Source: Verticillium longisporum (lineage: Eukaryota; Ascomycota; Sordariomycetes; Glomerellales; Plectosphaerellaceae). Taken from it: a DNA stretch of 64,000 nucleotides. This document shows positions 43,693-55,770 of this stretch, one piece after another. The stretch is taken from the NCBI GenBank assembly GCA_019188255.1, contig JAETXT010000003.1, forward strand, positions 4,712,001 through 4,776,000, written 5' to 3'. Each line of letters starts with the position of its first letter. The stretch's first letter is position 1. The position numbers and the translations under genes are program-made. The notes under the pieces are model-generated. The model searched no databases and had not been told where the DNA came from. It was given only the letters and a program-made list of their open reading frames with translations.

Positions 43693-46301
43693 ATGGCACC
43701 CTTATCTGGTCTGCTGTGGCGGCACCTTCGCGTGCACCAAGTGTACGGCGCCAACACGGACGTGGGCAAGACCATCTTCACAACAATCCTCTGCAATGCC
43801 GCGACCAAGTTCTACAACCATGAGCGCACCTCCTACCTGAAGCCTGTGTCCACGGGTCCGGCCAGTGAGGCCGACAGTTCGTGTATGTTTTTTCTGTCGC
43901 TCTGTCGTTTTGATCTGATCTAACTGGTCTACAGAAGTACCCAGCATCAGCCAGGTCCGGCGAGACGGGCCACCTCGGTCTGACCACGCTCGCAGACATA
44001 TCGAGCGTTTCGCTCCCTCCGTCGCTGCAGAGACGCTCGTGCAGTACGATGTACCGTGCAGTCCGCATACTGCAGCCAGATTTTCCGGCCGGGTACCACT
44101 TTCGTTGCGGCCTCATCCGAGCTTGGTCTGACTAGTTGGCAGGACATTCCCTCAGATGACGCTCTCCGGCGGTCCATCCATGATCACGCCCTCAAAAACG
44201 CCGCCTTCGGTCCTGGATGGCTGTTTCTTGAGACTGCCGGAGGTGTGCACTCACCCGGTCCGACGGGAACCCCGCAAGCCGATCTCTATGCGCCTCTTCG
44301 ACTACCTACTGTCCTCGTCGGCGACTCCAAGCTTGGAGGCATCTCACAGACCATTGCCGCGTACGAGTCCCTGAAATTACGTGGTCTGGATGTTGAGGCA
44401 GTGTTGCTCTTTCAGAATGCGACGTACGAGAACCATCTGTACCTCAAGGACTACTTCCGAGAGCACGCAGGCATTCCTGTCGAGACGGTCACCGCCCCGC
44501 CGGAACGGCACGAGGATCCTCAGTACGATCATGGCGCTCTGTTAGCATACTATGAGCGCGAGAGCTCCAGCGAAACTGCCCACGGCGTCCTCAAGGACCT
44601 GGATCGCCGGGGCAAGAGCCGTATTGCGCGCCTCGAGAACATGCCTCAGAGTGCGAGCAAGAATATCTGGTACCCCTTCACCCAGCAAAAGCTGCTAACG
44701 CCTGACCGCATCTCCGTCATCGATTCGGCCAATGGCGACTTTTTCCAGGTCTTGACCCCCGCCGCTGCTCCCTCCCCGCAAACGAGAGTGGACTGCTACA
44801 GCCGGCTTTTGATGGCTCTGCCTCCTGGTGGACCCAAGGTCTCGGTCACGGAAATCCGCGCCTCACGCTGGCCGCTGCCTATGCTGCCGGTCGCTACGGC
44901 CACGTCATGTTCGCCGAGGCGATCCATGAGCCTGCCCTTGCTCTCGCTGAGAAGCTGCTCCATGGCATGGGCAACCCACGGCTGACGCGAGTGTTCTACA
45001 CCGACAACGGGAGCACCGGCTGCGAGGTCGCCGTCAAGATGGCTCTTCGCGCTGCCAGGCTGCGCTATGGCTGGGCCGCCTCCGAGAAGATGGAAATTCT
45101 TGGCCTCAAAGGGAGCTATCACGGCGATACCATCGGCACCATGGACTGCTCGGAGCCGAGCGTCTTCAACGAAAAGGTAGAATGGTACCAGGGTAAGGGC
45201 TTCTGGTTTGACTATCCCAGTATCTGGTGCCGCGATGGCAAGTGGGTCGTCGACACGCCGGAGGCACTACAGAAGGATCTCGGCGATGGAGCGAAGTTTG
45301 AATCTCTCAGCGATGTGTTCGATCTCAGCAACAGGACTCAGACGAAGGCATATGAGTCGTACAAGAACTATTTCCGGTCCGTGTTAGAACGTCTACAGAA
45401 ACAGGGTGGACGCAAGTTCGGCGCCTTGATGCTGGAGCCTGTCGTTCTTGGCGCCGGCGGCATGATCCTGGTGTAAGTTGCGATCTCACACTCACACCAA
45501 CCTTGATTTGCTGACCAACTGGGCAGGGACCCTCTCTATCAGAAAGCGCTCGTCGACGTCGTGCGCTCTTCGCCTGAACTGTTCGGCAACGCCACCACAT
45601 CCAGCACCACCGAGCATGACTGGCAGGGCCTCCCCGTCATCTTTGACGAGGTCTTTACCGGCCTCTACCGCCTCGGCCGTTTCAGCTCATCATCTCTGCT
45701 AGCCACCCCCGCCGACATTTCTGTTCACGCCAAGCTCCTCACTGGTGGGCTTTTGCCCCTCTCTACGACACTGGCCTCGGAGTCCATCTTCAACGCCTTT
45801 GCGAGCGACGACAAGAGCGACGCGCTGCTTCACGGACATAGCTACACGGCCCACGCGGTTGGCTGCCAGGTCGCCGTGGAGTCTTTAGACCAGTTGCAGC
45901 GCATGGACGAGAATGGCGCGTGGGACTGGGCGAAGAAGAACTCGAGTGAAAAGGCACTAGGTGCCGCTCCTACTCCGGGCACCTCGGGCATTACCTGGTC
46001 CATGTGGTCGAACGAGTTCATCGACAGCCTCTCGAGACAGTCCGACAAGGTTGCGGGCGCTTGGGCCCTGGGCAGTGTTCTTACGATCAGCATGCGGAGT
46101 GATGATGGGGTCGGATACACGAGCAAGGCTGCTGCTAGGCTTCAGGCCGGCCTTCGCGACGGCAAGGGAGCGTGGGATATTCACACCCGTGTTTTGGGGA
46201 ATGTCCTGTATGTCATGACAGGCCAGACGACGCAAGAGGGCACTGTTCGAGAGATGGAGGATTTGGTCCAAAGGGCTTTGGGGTCACTCCGTGGTTCTTA
46301 G
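43693..46301 (+). CDS. Bifunctional dethiobiotin synthetase / DAPA aminotransferase
   Basis: Model: 43693-43880, 43996-44092, 44143-44748, 44802-45472, 45527-46301 (2337 nt, 778 aa). The N-terminal BioD part has P-loop G-A-N-T-D-V-G-K26-T, KPVSTGP and GDSKLGGISQT. A linker with WYPFTQQKLL leads to the BioA part: GSASWWTQGLGHGNP, YTDNGSTGCEVAVKMAL, IFDEVFTGLYRLG, and PLP lysine K590 in H-A-K-L-L-T-G-G. It converts KAPA to DAPA and DAPA to dethiobiotin, probably in mitochondria. The 44749-44801 intron (GTCTTG donor) is doubtful; the alternative is continuous coding with a base missing from the C4 run 44774-44777. Confidence 0.85.
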
Positions 46302-47518
46302 TGGACCGCTCATGTGGAAAGTAGAAGCAGCTCCATGACCATAGCCGCCATGTTCACAATGGATCTCGAATCGTTCTCTAACAGGACTGAGTGAAGGCCT
46401 TGCCTGTTCGACCCAGCCTCTTCCCGTTTTACAGAAAGATACCCAGAGGCACGAAATGGCAGTGACAAGCCACGCGTCATCCTATTGTCCAAGTGTTTGA
46501 TCACATCAGGTGTCTATCGCCATATTCACTACTAGCGTGAGTTGTCTGTGGTGGATGAACAATTTGGTGAAAGTACATCTTTAGTTACCCATGATCGCGA
46601 AAGCAGACAAACTGGAACACGGTGCGTAGCATCTCCGTTGACCAAGCGTTGCCATGTTGTGATTAGTGTCACGGCATCGAAATTGATTGTTCTGATACAT
46701 TATGGTACCCACCATATAAGGCCATAAGCATTGGCTATGGTGTATCATGTCCCTGGCAGCCAAAACCTACGATATCAGATTCGTCGCATAAAACAGAAGG
46801 CACGGCTACCAATCTCAGAGAACGTCCAAGAGGCAGAGCCGCCGGGTCTTGGGCATCATCTTTCATTCCAGCGAGCAATTGGGCTTGATAAAAGGTTTCC
46901 CATTCTGCAGCTACAATCTTGGTAAAGCTTGGCACCTTCAGGGGTCTGTGAAGACTGGCTTTACGCCAAGCAATCGCAAAAGGTCGTACCGAGAACTGAT
47001 GGCCCTAGTTTCAGGGGCACCACATTTGACCAAGAAGCAGGATGCGCACGCCCACAGGTACAGTTCCCTCCCTTTGAAGCTCCAGCGGCTTAGTACAGCA
47101 AGGATACTTTCTCTGTCCTTCTGTTTTTGTCAAAGACTGTGTGTATGTAAGACTAGAATATCTATTACTTGAACTTCATTCCCCTCTCGCACGTTGAATG
47201 TCCATGTAATATCCGTTTATCGAACTCGAGGATGACGCAGTTTGAAGCAGTATTCACGCTCACAACAGACCAACTGCCCCCAGACGCCACTTTGCCCCGA
47301 ACTTTTGAGCCACATGCGGAAATCAGCATTCATCAAACTCTCTTGAACCTCCTCTTCAATTCCGCAGGCAAGCCATGGCCCACTCAGTATCTACAAATTA
47401 CCGACAACGACCGTCTATACTATGCTTAGTCCCAGTATCCCCCCCAACGCCGGCCGGAAAAGAAAACGGGCTTGGATGCACATGCAGCAAAACAACAAAA
47501 TAAAATCGTCCAAACCCA
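46302..47518. other. Convergent intergenic region (biotin gene / MFS gene)
   Basis: 1.2 kb between two gene ends with only short, non-protein-like ORFs (largest 107 aa). No repeat or RNA gene recognised. Confidence 0.45.
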
Positions 47519-49363
47519 TCACAGCTTGGGGTTCGACTTGGCGCGCAGCTTGGCGCCGTAGAGGTAGAAGAGGAGCGGCAGCGGGATCATGGCGGCGGAG
47601 AGGAAGCCGAGGAGGCTGTTGCCCCAGCCGAGGCCGAGCGCGTTGTACATCTCGAGGCCGCCGAGGGGCAGCAGGGCGCCGGCGAGGGAGCGCAGGACGG
47701 CGAGGGCGGCGGTGACGGAGGCGGTGTAGCGGGGGAAGGTGTCGAGGAGGTAGTTCTGGATGCACATCTGCGCGTCGCGTTAGTGGACATGCACACTGAT
47801 GAGCAGGAGACAGGGCACGGGCAACGTACCATGACGCCCATGAGGCCGGCGCTGAAGATGACGACGCCGATCATGGGGATGATGAAGTGGACCTGCTTCT
47901 CGGTCGTCCAGCCGTAGATGAAGAGGCCGACGGGCAGGACGGTGGCGCAGGGTAGGGCGACGGCGGGCGTCAGACGAATCTCGGGCACGAGGTGGTCGCC
48001 GGCGGCCATGCGGCGCTTGACGAGCATGTCGGAGAGGGCGCCGAAGACGACGACGCCGATCATCATGCCGATGCCGGCAGGCAGGAAGGTCAGGCCGACG
48101 GTGCCCTCGTCGAAGCCGTACTGGTCGCGGTAGACAAAGGAGAAGGTCGTAATGAGCAGGTAGAGGATGCCGTAGACAATGGCGACGTAGAGGGCCATGC
48201 TCGTGACAATGGGCACGAGGAAGAGGAGCTTGACGGGGCGGACGATGGCGATCTTGAACTTGTCGGCGACGCTCTGGCCCGAGTCGAGCTTGCTGTGCAG
48301 GTTGTTGTTGCCTGTCTCCTTTCGCAGCTTCGTGACCTTGCGCTCGATGAGGATGGGGGCGTACGTCTCCTTAATGTAGAGGAACGAGGGCGGGATGCAG
48401 ATGCCACCCTGTGTGTTGTCTGTTAGTGATCTATTCAACTCAAGACAACAACAGACGGAATGTACATACGACAATGCAGACGAGCCAGTAGACCCAGCGC
48501 CAGCTCGTCTCCCTGATGAGATAGCCACCGGCGACGGGGCCGATGCAGGGACCCAGTAGGGGGCCGAGGGCCCAGGCGGACATGGCGCGGCCGCGCATCT
48601 CAACGGGCATGATATCGGCGATGCTGCCACTGCCTATAGTGATCGGCACGGAGCCGGCGACGCCCATGAGAAAACGGAAGGCCATCATCATGTCCATGTT
48701 CTGGGAGAGGGCGGTGCCGACTGAGAAGAGGACAAAGAAGATGTTGCCCCAGATGTAAAGGGGTCGACGACCCCACATCTCACTGACGGGAGCGACGATG
48801 AGGGGCCCGAAGGCGAAGCCGAGAATATAGACAGAGACGACAAAGGTGGCGGTGATGGATGACGTTTCTCCAAACTGCACCATGATGGCAGGGATACCAG
48901 GTGCAAACATGGAAGAACCCTACGTAAAGAGAAATCGCGTGTAAGTAGAAGCCACTGCAGTATGATAAGTTGGTCCTGTCTTACCAGTGGTCTGGATAGG
49001 AGAAGCGTGTTAGCCAGAGACATCGGATCGAGGCTAAGCAGGGGGGGAGGAAACTCACGTCACAAAAGTCTACAGAGAGATGAGACCAATGTTGAGCCAC
49101 TTTTGCCTGTCGGGCCAGTTCATGGGGTTCTCAGGGTCATCAGAGCCGTCCCAGTCGACAAGATTGGGGTCATCGACTGGTTGGGACTCGGTGTTGTGTT
49201 CAGGCTCCTGGTCTGGTTCGTTGTTGAGAGTCTTCTCATTCGTGTGGAGGGAATCCGACTCGGGCTCGGTCTTTGGCTTGAGCTCCTGAGAAGAGCTCGG
49301 CCTACTGTGACCCTTTTCCAGGTCGACATCTGTCGTATTTGTTGCTGGTCGTTCGTAGGCCAT
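47519..49363 (-). CDS. MFS transporter (DHA1-type drug/polyamine-like), in-frame TAG at codon 98
   Basis: Exons 49059-49363, 48985-48991 (7 nt), 48470-48919, 47830-48408, 47519-47767; phases agree throughout and give 529 codons. A long acidic cytosolic N-terminus ends [15 protein letters not shown]. The membrane part shows [32 protein letters not shown] (MFS signature), [21 protein letters not shown] and [14 protein letters not shown]. Proton-driven efflux at the plasma membrane is the family role. Codon 98 (49072-49070) is TAG within the first span (ISL-stop-TFVT). The stop could be avoided only by using donor GTAGAC at 49073, which deletes TFVT. So it is either a damaged allele, a readthrough site or an unusual splice. 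Confidence 0.8.
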
Positions 49364-51059
49364 GGCTGGAGGAGCTGTGGCACCAAGTTTCGAGGTTATG
49401 GTAGGTTGTATGGGTTTTTGGTATTTTTCTCTCTTCGCCCTCTAACAAACCAAATAAAAAGGACAAGGGAAAAAATAAGGAAGCAGATAGTTCATCGGTA
49501 CCATAATTTTCAACATGGACAACGAGAAAGTCGGATGACCATTGACCTATATCTAGGACAAGGTTTATGCAATATCTCTCGGAAGTGACCCTCTCACGCG
49601 TTCCGGCGCACAGGAGTTGTGCAAGGTGGGTCCCTCGCAAGCGACGGCGACTGGTCAGGCTCACAGGCGACCCCATATAGCGTGCCGAGTTTGATTAGGT
49701 AAAGGGGCCTGAAGGATCCCCAATGCTCGGTCTCGCTTTCGGGGCTCTGTAGCTGCCCGCTGAACGACGAATCATCGCCAAATGAACCTCGAACCAGCAT
49801 TCAGCCAGGGCGCACGCGAGAGGAGGAAACCGAGCTGGCAAGGTGCAAGACATCGCATTCGGGTCCCAGGGGCCCCCAGGCTAGTCATGTCGCGTGGCCG
49901 ACGCCTGGACAAGCAAGCACAGCCTTGGTGTTGACCCATCAGAGGCCATCAACCCCATGCGGCACGGCGATGGATCGATGGATTGTCGAGATCATCCTGA
50001 CTAGGCGCGTAGTTGAATGACGAGACGCTCCCCTGTCATGGATTCTGGAAATATTCTGGTTCGGATTCTGGCCACAGGCGCCGGACCTCGCTCGATCTCT
50101 CCCTCGCCCGAGACAAGGTCTTGCAGGTTCCCGAGTGTGACCCAGATGATCACTTCGTGGCCCGCTACCTTACCTTAGGCTCGGGCCATCCCCGCAGACC
50201 GTCGCTGGGAGGACGTGGCTTCTGGGCCCTTAGTCTGCACTGCATTCCAGGCTTCTCAGGTTTGGTGTTGTCCCTCCATTTCCCTTATTGGTGCCCATTC
50301 GCTTCGTTGGACAACACGTGTCTGACTTAGTCATCAGTGGTCTGGCCATTTCCATCGGAACCATGTCTGTCGGGAGCGGGCACCCAAGCGTCCATCAACC
50401 ATCGCCCATCAACCATCGCCCATCAACCATCGCCCATGGCCCATCACCCTCCTTGCGGGTGCGGGTCTTTCCGAGCCGCCGTTATACAAGTACCCATCGT
50501 CCGATCAGCGCCCAATTCGCATCGCAAACAGGCAGGCCGCTAGGCAGACTACGGCCCCCGAGACTGCGGCAGTGCTCTTTAAGCTTTCATGCCAGACGTC
50601 ATAAGAAGAGTGGCGCATGCCTTTCATAGCCTCGACATCCACTTTGTCCAGTTGATCTGAGGCCGGCAATACATTGACAATACACTGTGTCTCGACCAAA
50701 GCTCTGTCGCCATGACGGCTCCCAAGTTGGGATGCTGACATCGGGGTCCACGACAAGGCTGGCAAATGGCATGCTGTAATCGACCTGTCAGCCCCCGCCC
50801 GTCCAGCATGAGCTGAACAGCCAAATACGCTGTGCGACCCCATCAAACTGCCTGGCCGCGGACTTTGGCACAAGGCAGGTGCTGCAGACATGATTGAAGA
50901 GCCGCCGCCACGTTGCTCGCTCGTCTTCGAAAACGGAATAAGAGAGACCATAGCCCTGCCCCCCTTTTCACGCGGCGCCAGAATCTGATCTTTCCCTCAT
51001 CATCACGAGAAAGCCCTACCAGTGAGCAACCCGGCAACGCCTAGCAATATCGTCGCAAG
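49364..51059. other. Large divergent intergenic region
   Basis: 1.7 kb between the MFS gene and the CorA-like gene. It contains a 3 x 14-bp perfect tandem (50392-50433). Small ORFs on both strands show no domain. Confidence 0.4.
50392..50433. repeat. 3 x 14-bp tandem repeat
   Basis: Three perfect copies of CCATCAACCATCGC, followed by degenerate CCATGGCCCATCACCC. Confidence 0.9.
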
Positions 51060-53096
51060 ATGCCTCGCACCCCCTGGGCACGCGCCAAATCCACATCGGA
51101 CAGCAGCTCCACACCACAAGGAACCACCATACAGGATGAATATAGCTTCATCAAAGAAGATGGCTTGAAACTATATCCCTATGGGGACGCCTATGACGAC
51201 CAAAGTAAGTGGCGAGAGAAGTGGATGAATTTGGAGCCGAACCCGTAGGTCACTGCACCCCTGCTGCGTCTGCAATGGCTCTGGGCTTCGACTACGTGGT
51301 TGGACTCGCGTTGATAGCAACCAGGGGTCCTTATCACACTCATGTGAGAATTATTTCCAGTGCCGACCACCAGTGGCCACATTTACGTTGGCTAGCCGAT
51401 TTTATGAACATTGGCACAGTCCCAGCACGGTGGCAGGAGAAATCCGTCGAAGACGACGCTTGTTCGCCCTCGAAACAGAATGGTAAGAAGGACCAGCCAC
51501 ATCTTCGGTTCATCGCGTTCGAAGAATCTTACCGCTCGCAGACAAAGATCCTCCTTGTTCAGTAGCGGGACGACTAGAGCGCACCAACGTATGTTTGCTC
51601 GAATACTGCAGGGACCAAAAGCCGCCCCAGTGCACATTGTATAAGACCCGGGACAGCCTCAAAACCGGCTTGGCTGGCTTAAAGCCTGACGAGAATCTTA
51701 CGCTCCGTCTTTTCGTCGTAGAGGACCTCTCGCGAACCGTCATTGAAGCACTCGGTTACAAGTTTGGTGTGGAACCTGACTTTTTCCGCGAGCATCTGTA
51801 CGCCTATGCCTGGAATAATCCGCGCGATGGCTGGAAAGACGCCGCAACCCTCGAGGTTGACCTTGAACAGCGGCGCTGGTTCCAGATCAGGTTTCCTCGC
51901 GCACGGTACTTCAAAAAACATACGACCTACAGCAAGGATGCTCGTGAGGAGGAGATGAAGTTTAACGTTGAGCGTCGAGCAGATGACGACGAGAACCGCG
52001 GGTGTAAGTGGGATGATCCACCCGCGCTCACGTCTTTTATGAGATCCAAGGCATCATTGTGGACCAAAAAGAGAGTATCTTCCGGAGAGCCCGAGACTGG
52101 TATGTGCACATCGAGACCTGCAACACCTACCACACTAACCTTTTCCAACAAGCTATTCTTCTCCTTGATCCGACCATACGAAAAGGAGTGCCGCTGTGGA
52201 AAGGATACAAGAATTGGGAGAAGCCTCCTTATCCCCTGCGGAGTGATCCCTTGCCGGAGGGCCCCAAGCAAACGTCGTTTTTTGACGACTTTATTTACTG
52301 GGCCCAGAAGCCAGATTGTTTTCCTCAGCTGTCAATGGACGAATGCCCGTCACGCATTCACATCCCAGTGGCTGCCCTCCTCCATCTGCTTGCTTCAGAG
52401 TGGCTTCTGATCATTGATTATGTCAAAGCCCGCCTGAATATCATTGATTGGGAACTTGCCTACCCCCAGCACTTTGTCAAAAACCCTGACGACATAGACG
52501 GCCGCATGCGCAAGCTCCACGCATGGCGCCGCTTCATCCCTGTCTTCCGCGAAATGCTCTCGGACATGCTTCTCCGCGTCTTTCACACCTCCTCGCACAT
52601 CGAAACCATGCGTGGCGGTGACTTTGATACGCGCGCCTGGCCCGCCTACCAGACTAACAATGACGGCCACGTCCACGACCTCGTCACCGATGTTGTCCTG
52701 CAACCGTACAAGCGCGATTTTGCCCTCGCCCTCGGCGCCATGGAGGAATTCCAGAAGCGTCTCGAGCGTCTGACCCAGCTGGCGGTGCAGACGTCCATCG
52801 TTGACGACTCGCGCCGCAGCATGGCCGACAACCGCAATCTGCACCGACTAACGTGGCTGGCGACGCTGTTCCTGCCGTTGAGCTTCATAGCCGCGCTGCT
52901 GTCGATGCAATCCAAGGTGTCTGAGCTGGGGCACACATTGCGGGTGTGGGCGGTCGTTGCTGCGCCGAGCGCCGGGTTGACGCTAGGCGTCGTGCTGCTT
53001 ATCAGCTCGACCACGGCGAAGAAGGCCATGTCGGATTTCCCATGGTTTGGAAACTGGAAACCGTTTGAAAAGAAGGACTCAAGTCGTAAGAGATGA
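51060..53096 (+). pseudogene. CorA-like divalent-cation transporter gene, broken or misassembled
   Basis: ATG 51060 opens a first exon to 51204 (GTAAGT donor). Coding resumes by about 51375, and the last 345 codons end at 53096. Recognisable parts: LRLFVVEDLSRTVIEALG-x-FGVEPDFFREH, MRSKASLW, and two C-terminal spans (LATLFLPLSFIAALLSM; AAPSAGLTLGVVLLISS), the layout of fungal CorA-family proteins. Two lesions: an in-frame TAA at 51484-51486 between otherwise coding stretches (no intron I tried removes it in phase), and a -1 step at the A5 run 52066-52070. The GMN motif expected after the first span is replaced by S-M-Q, so even an intact protein may not carry Mg2+ like CorA. Confidence 0.6.
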
Positions 53097-53210
53097 TGAT
53101 GACAGGAATAATGGATGTGGGAACATACACGTGCCGTCAGCAGCTTCTGGTAGTCATTTGGTTAGGTTATGTAGAGTACGACACCGCTTCTCTGATATCG
53201 GCTCCGTTCT

Positions 53211-54212
53211 TTACCAACCGCTGTGGACGTTGTCTGCGTCATTCTCGTCCTCCATCTGGTCAAACGCGTCCAAGTCATCCTCCATGCCCTCGTCATAGTC
53301 CTCGACGTCCCCTCCACGTCCGGCGCCCTTCGCCTTGCCCTCTCCCTCGTCATCCGACGTCCAGATGTAATCAGCAGGCGCAGGGCCCTCATCCAACGTG
53401 ACAACCTTTCCGTCCGCACCCACGCTCCCAAGCACCTTCCCCTCAGCATCCAATCCATCAAGCAGACCGCCGTAGTCGGGAAAGACTGTCTGGAAGAGGC
53501 CGCGCGGACGCGCCATCTCGGCGAGGAACGCGTCGACGGCCAACGCCGTCTGACAGGGTCCCTGGCCGGACAGCGGCTCGCGGAGCCCGTTCTGGCGGCC
53601 TCGGACCAGCCGGACCGTGAGCTCGAGCGTGACGAAGGGATCGACGCTCGGACGGCGCAGGACGGGCACCTTGTCGATGGCGTATCTGATCCAGTCTACC
53701 GGACGCTTTGGATCGAATTTCGAGACGTGCTTGGTCATCTCGGTGATGACTTCTGCCATCTTCTCGTCAATGTAGGCGAAGCTGTACTTTTCATCGTCGA
53801 CGACGGCGCTCAGTTTGAACGCGTCGACGAGGTGGCTGGTGCGTTGGCCGCCTGAGAAGACGTGGTCCACGTTGGCGGGGTCGATGTAGCGCATGCCGTC
53901 CCGCGGCCGCATCTTGCCGAAATTGTGCGGAGACTTGAACTGCCAGAAACGATGGCCGGGAGCGGGCAACACGTTGACGCCGTTGTTTCCGAGTTTGACG
54001 CGAAGGTCGTACTGCGCAAAGTTGATGGACTCTTCTTTGGATGGCTGGAGTCTCATGCTGCCTTCGAACCGATAAGCCAGGTCATTGGCATCTAGCATGC
54101 CACCTTTGGCCGAGGTGTTTGGATCGATGCTGGGAAACTTCAGACCGAGTCCGATTTGAGTGCTGGAGCCACTTGAAGCACCCGGCTCGTGGGTGGACTT
54201 GCGATGATCCAT
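53211..54212 (-). CDS. Unrecognised protein with acidic C-terminal tail, 333 aa
   Basis: Single exon from ATG 54212 (the frame is open upstream to a TTG at 54278, without ATG). No domain recognised. Central blocks include INFAQYDLRVKLGNNGVNVLPAPGHRFWQF (read in two parts), KMRPRDGMRYIDPANVDHVFSGG and VDWIRYAIDKVPVLRRPSVDPFVTLELTVRL. The last 50 residues are rich in Asp/Glu (EDYDEGMEDDLDAFDQMEDE). No signal peptide or membrane span. It is convergent with the CorA-like gene, 114 bp apart. Codon use is normal for the region. Confidence 0.65.
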   Translation of the reverse strand: MDHRKSTHEPGASSGSSTQIGLGLKFPSIDPNTSAKGGMLDANDLAYRFEGSMRLQPSKEESINFAQYDLRVKLGNNGVNVLPAPGHRFWQFKSPHNFGKMRPRDGMRYIDPANVDHVFSGGQRTSHLVDAFKLSAVVDDEKYSFAYIDEKMAEVITEMTKHVSKFDPKRPVDWIRYAIDKVPVLRRPSVDPFVTLELTVRLVRGRQNGLREPLSGQGPCQTALAVDAFLAEMARPRGLFQTVFPDYGGLLDGLDAEGKVLGSVGADGKVVTLDEGPAPADYIWTSDDEGEGKAKGAGRGGDVEDYDEGMEDDLDAFDQMEDENDADNVHSGW

Positions 54213-55770
54213 GGTTGTTCGGATGCTGGTCGGGACGCTGGGTTTCAGATATTGGTGGCCGTATCTCGTGGTTTGCAAGGAGTTGTCCGAAAAGATAAAA
54301 GTCTAGGTCTTGTAATATCCCAAGATCTTTGACGACTTGCCTTGCTTGTTCCCTTGAACGGGCAGTTGCGCCGACAGGCCGTAAGAGCTCTTGCCCACTC
54401 ACCATTCACCCTTGGCCTCAACTACAACTGGAAGGAGCACAACCATTAGGCAGACGCGTCAGTTCCTATATCAACCAAACAAACGAAGGCCTTGTCAACA
54501 AAACAGACGAGATGATGCAATGGGCCAATTGGTAGGCTGTTGCATCTTCAGTAGCTACCTCAAGCTGCTGGTGGGCAGCAGGTTCGAATCCTGCCTCGGC
54601 TGATCCGGTCACTTTGCTTGTTCGAGTCCGGGGACAGGCTTAGGCGCGCTGCTTGCAGTGCATCTGAGTTAAAGCGACTGGAGAAGAGGGGAAGGGTCAA
54701 TATCCTCATCGCCTTGAATACAGAACTTCGGAGTCCCAACTCAACAAACAAGTAGGTAACACTTTTTTTCTACTTGAAGCTCGTGATGCGTCCGTTTCAT
54801 GACTTCAGTCCACGTCAAATCTCGCGTCTCAAAATCAGCACAGAGAAATATATAACAGCATCTCTATTTGACAGATGATTCTTCCTATATGATTTTGGTC
54901 TTAGTTTGTGTCTCGAGTATGAGACTTGATCTAACCATTTCCCTCTCAATCCTTTGTTGAAGATATGTAGGAAGATGGTATCTCACCCTATTCAACTCAT
55001 GCAGACGCCCCAGGGTGCAGCACAGATCAGGGTCTGGCCAACGCAGGCAAGTCTTCAATACGGAGTAATATCCCCGTAGTACTTAGCCCTCAGCTAAAAC
55101 CCCTTGTCTACATGTAATCAGGATCTCGCATCACAACATTTCTCTGGCGTTGGTTTGCTACTCGAGCAAGTCAACATGCCCAGAAGCTTCTCCCTAGAGT
55201 TCAGCTCGTGAATAGTGCTGCTAGGGCTTACAATCCTCTTCGTCCTTCAACTGCAGTCATCGCCACCCAGTAGTCTACAGCAGAAAGGACTCTGTCGATA
55301 AATGCGCCAGGCTGCATGGCAACGAGACTCCTTTGCCGATTGACGAGCTTCAGAGTCTTCAGTCTGATTGATGAGTTCTCCAAATGAAAAATGCTCATAG
55401 CACGGGTATGCCATCCACAGCGTGCAGAAACATCAGCTGATGTTACTAGGTGGTCGGAAAGTGGATCGTCACAATGCCTCTATGATGGAGACTAAGAAAA
55501 CCTTGCAAGCTTCAAGGTCGGTTGACAATACTTCCCAGGGGCCAGCCATCGCAATGGCCAACAGCCGCTGGAGAGCGGTGACCCTCGCACTGAAGCCTTC
55601 GACACACGTCTGTCCCTCCCAATAGTGGCACCCCCATCATGGCTGCTTACCTTGAAGAAGCCGATGAACCAGGCCCAAGGTCGGCTAGCCGCATCAAACA
55701 TCACACCACGCAGCGCACACACTCGAAATTGATCAATCACAACACATTCATTACATCCTGCCTAGTCATT
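54213..55770. other. Intergenic region with tRNA-like fragment
   Basis: 1.5 kb without a convincing protein gene. At 54508-54610 there are tRNA-like pieces: an A-box-like TGGGCCAATTGG (54520-54531), a perfect B box GGTTCGAATCC (54581-54591) inside a T-arm stem GCAGG/CCTGC, but no matching acceptor stem. The rest is unstructured and moderately AT-rich. Confidence 0.4.

Noticed and set aside
46302..47518. Small genes between the biotin and MFS genes (ORFs up to 107 aa)
   Set aside because: No splice-supported extension, no domain, no codon bias like neighbouring genes.
54213..54278. Upstream start at 54278 for the acidic-tailed protein
   Set aside because: The codon there is TTG; the first in-frame ATG is at 54212.
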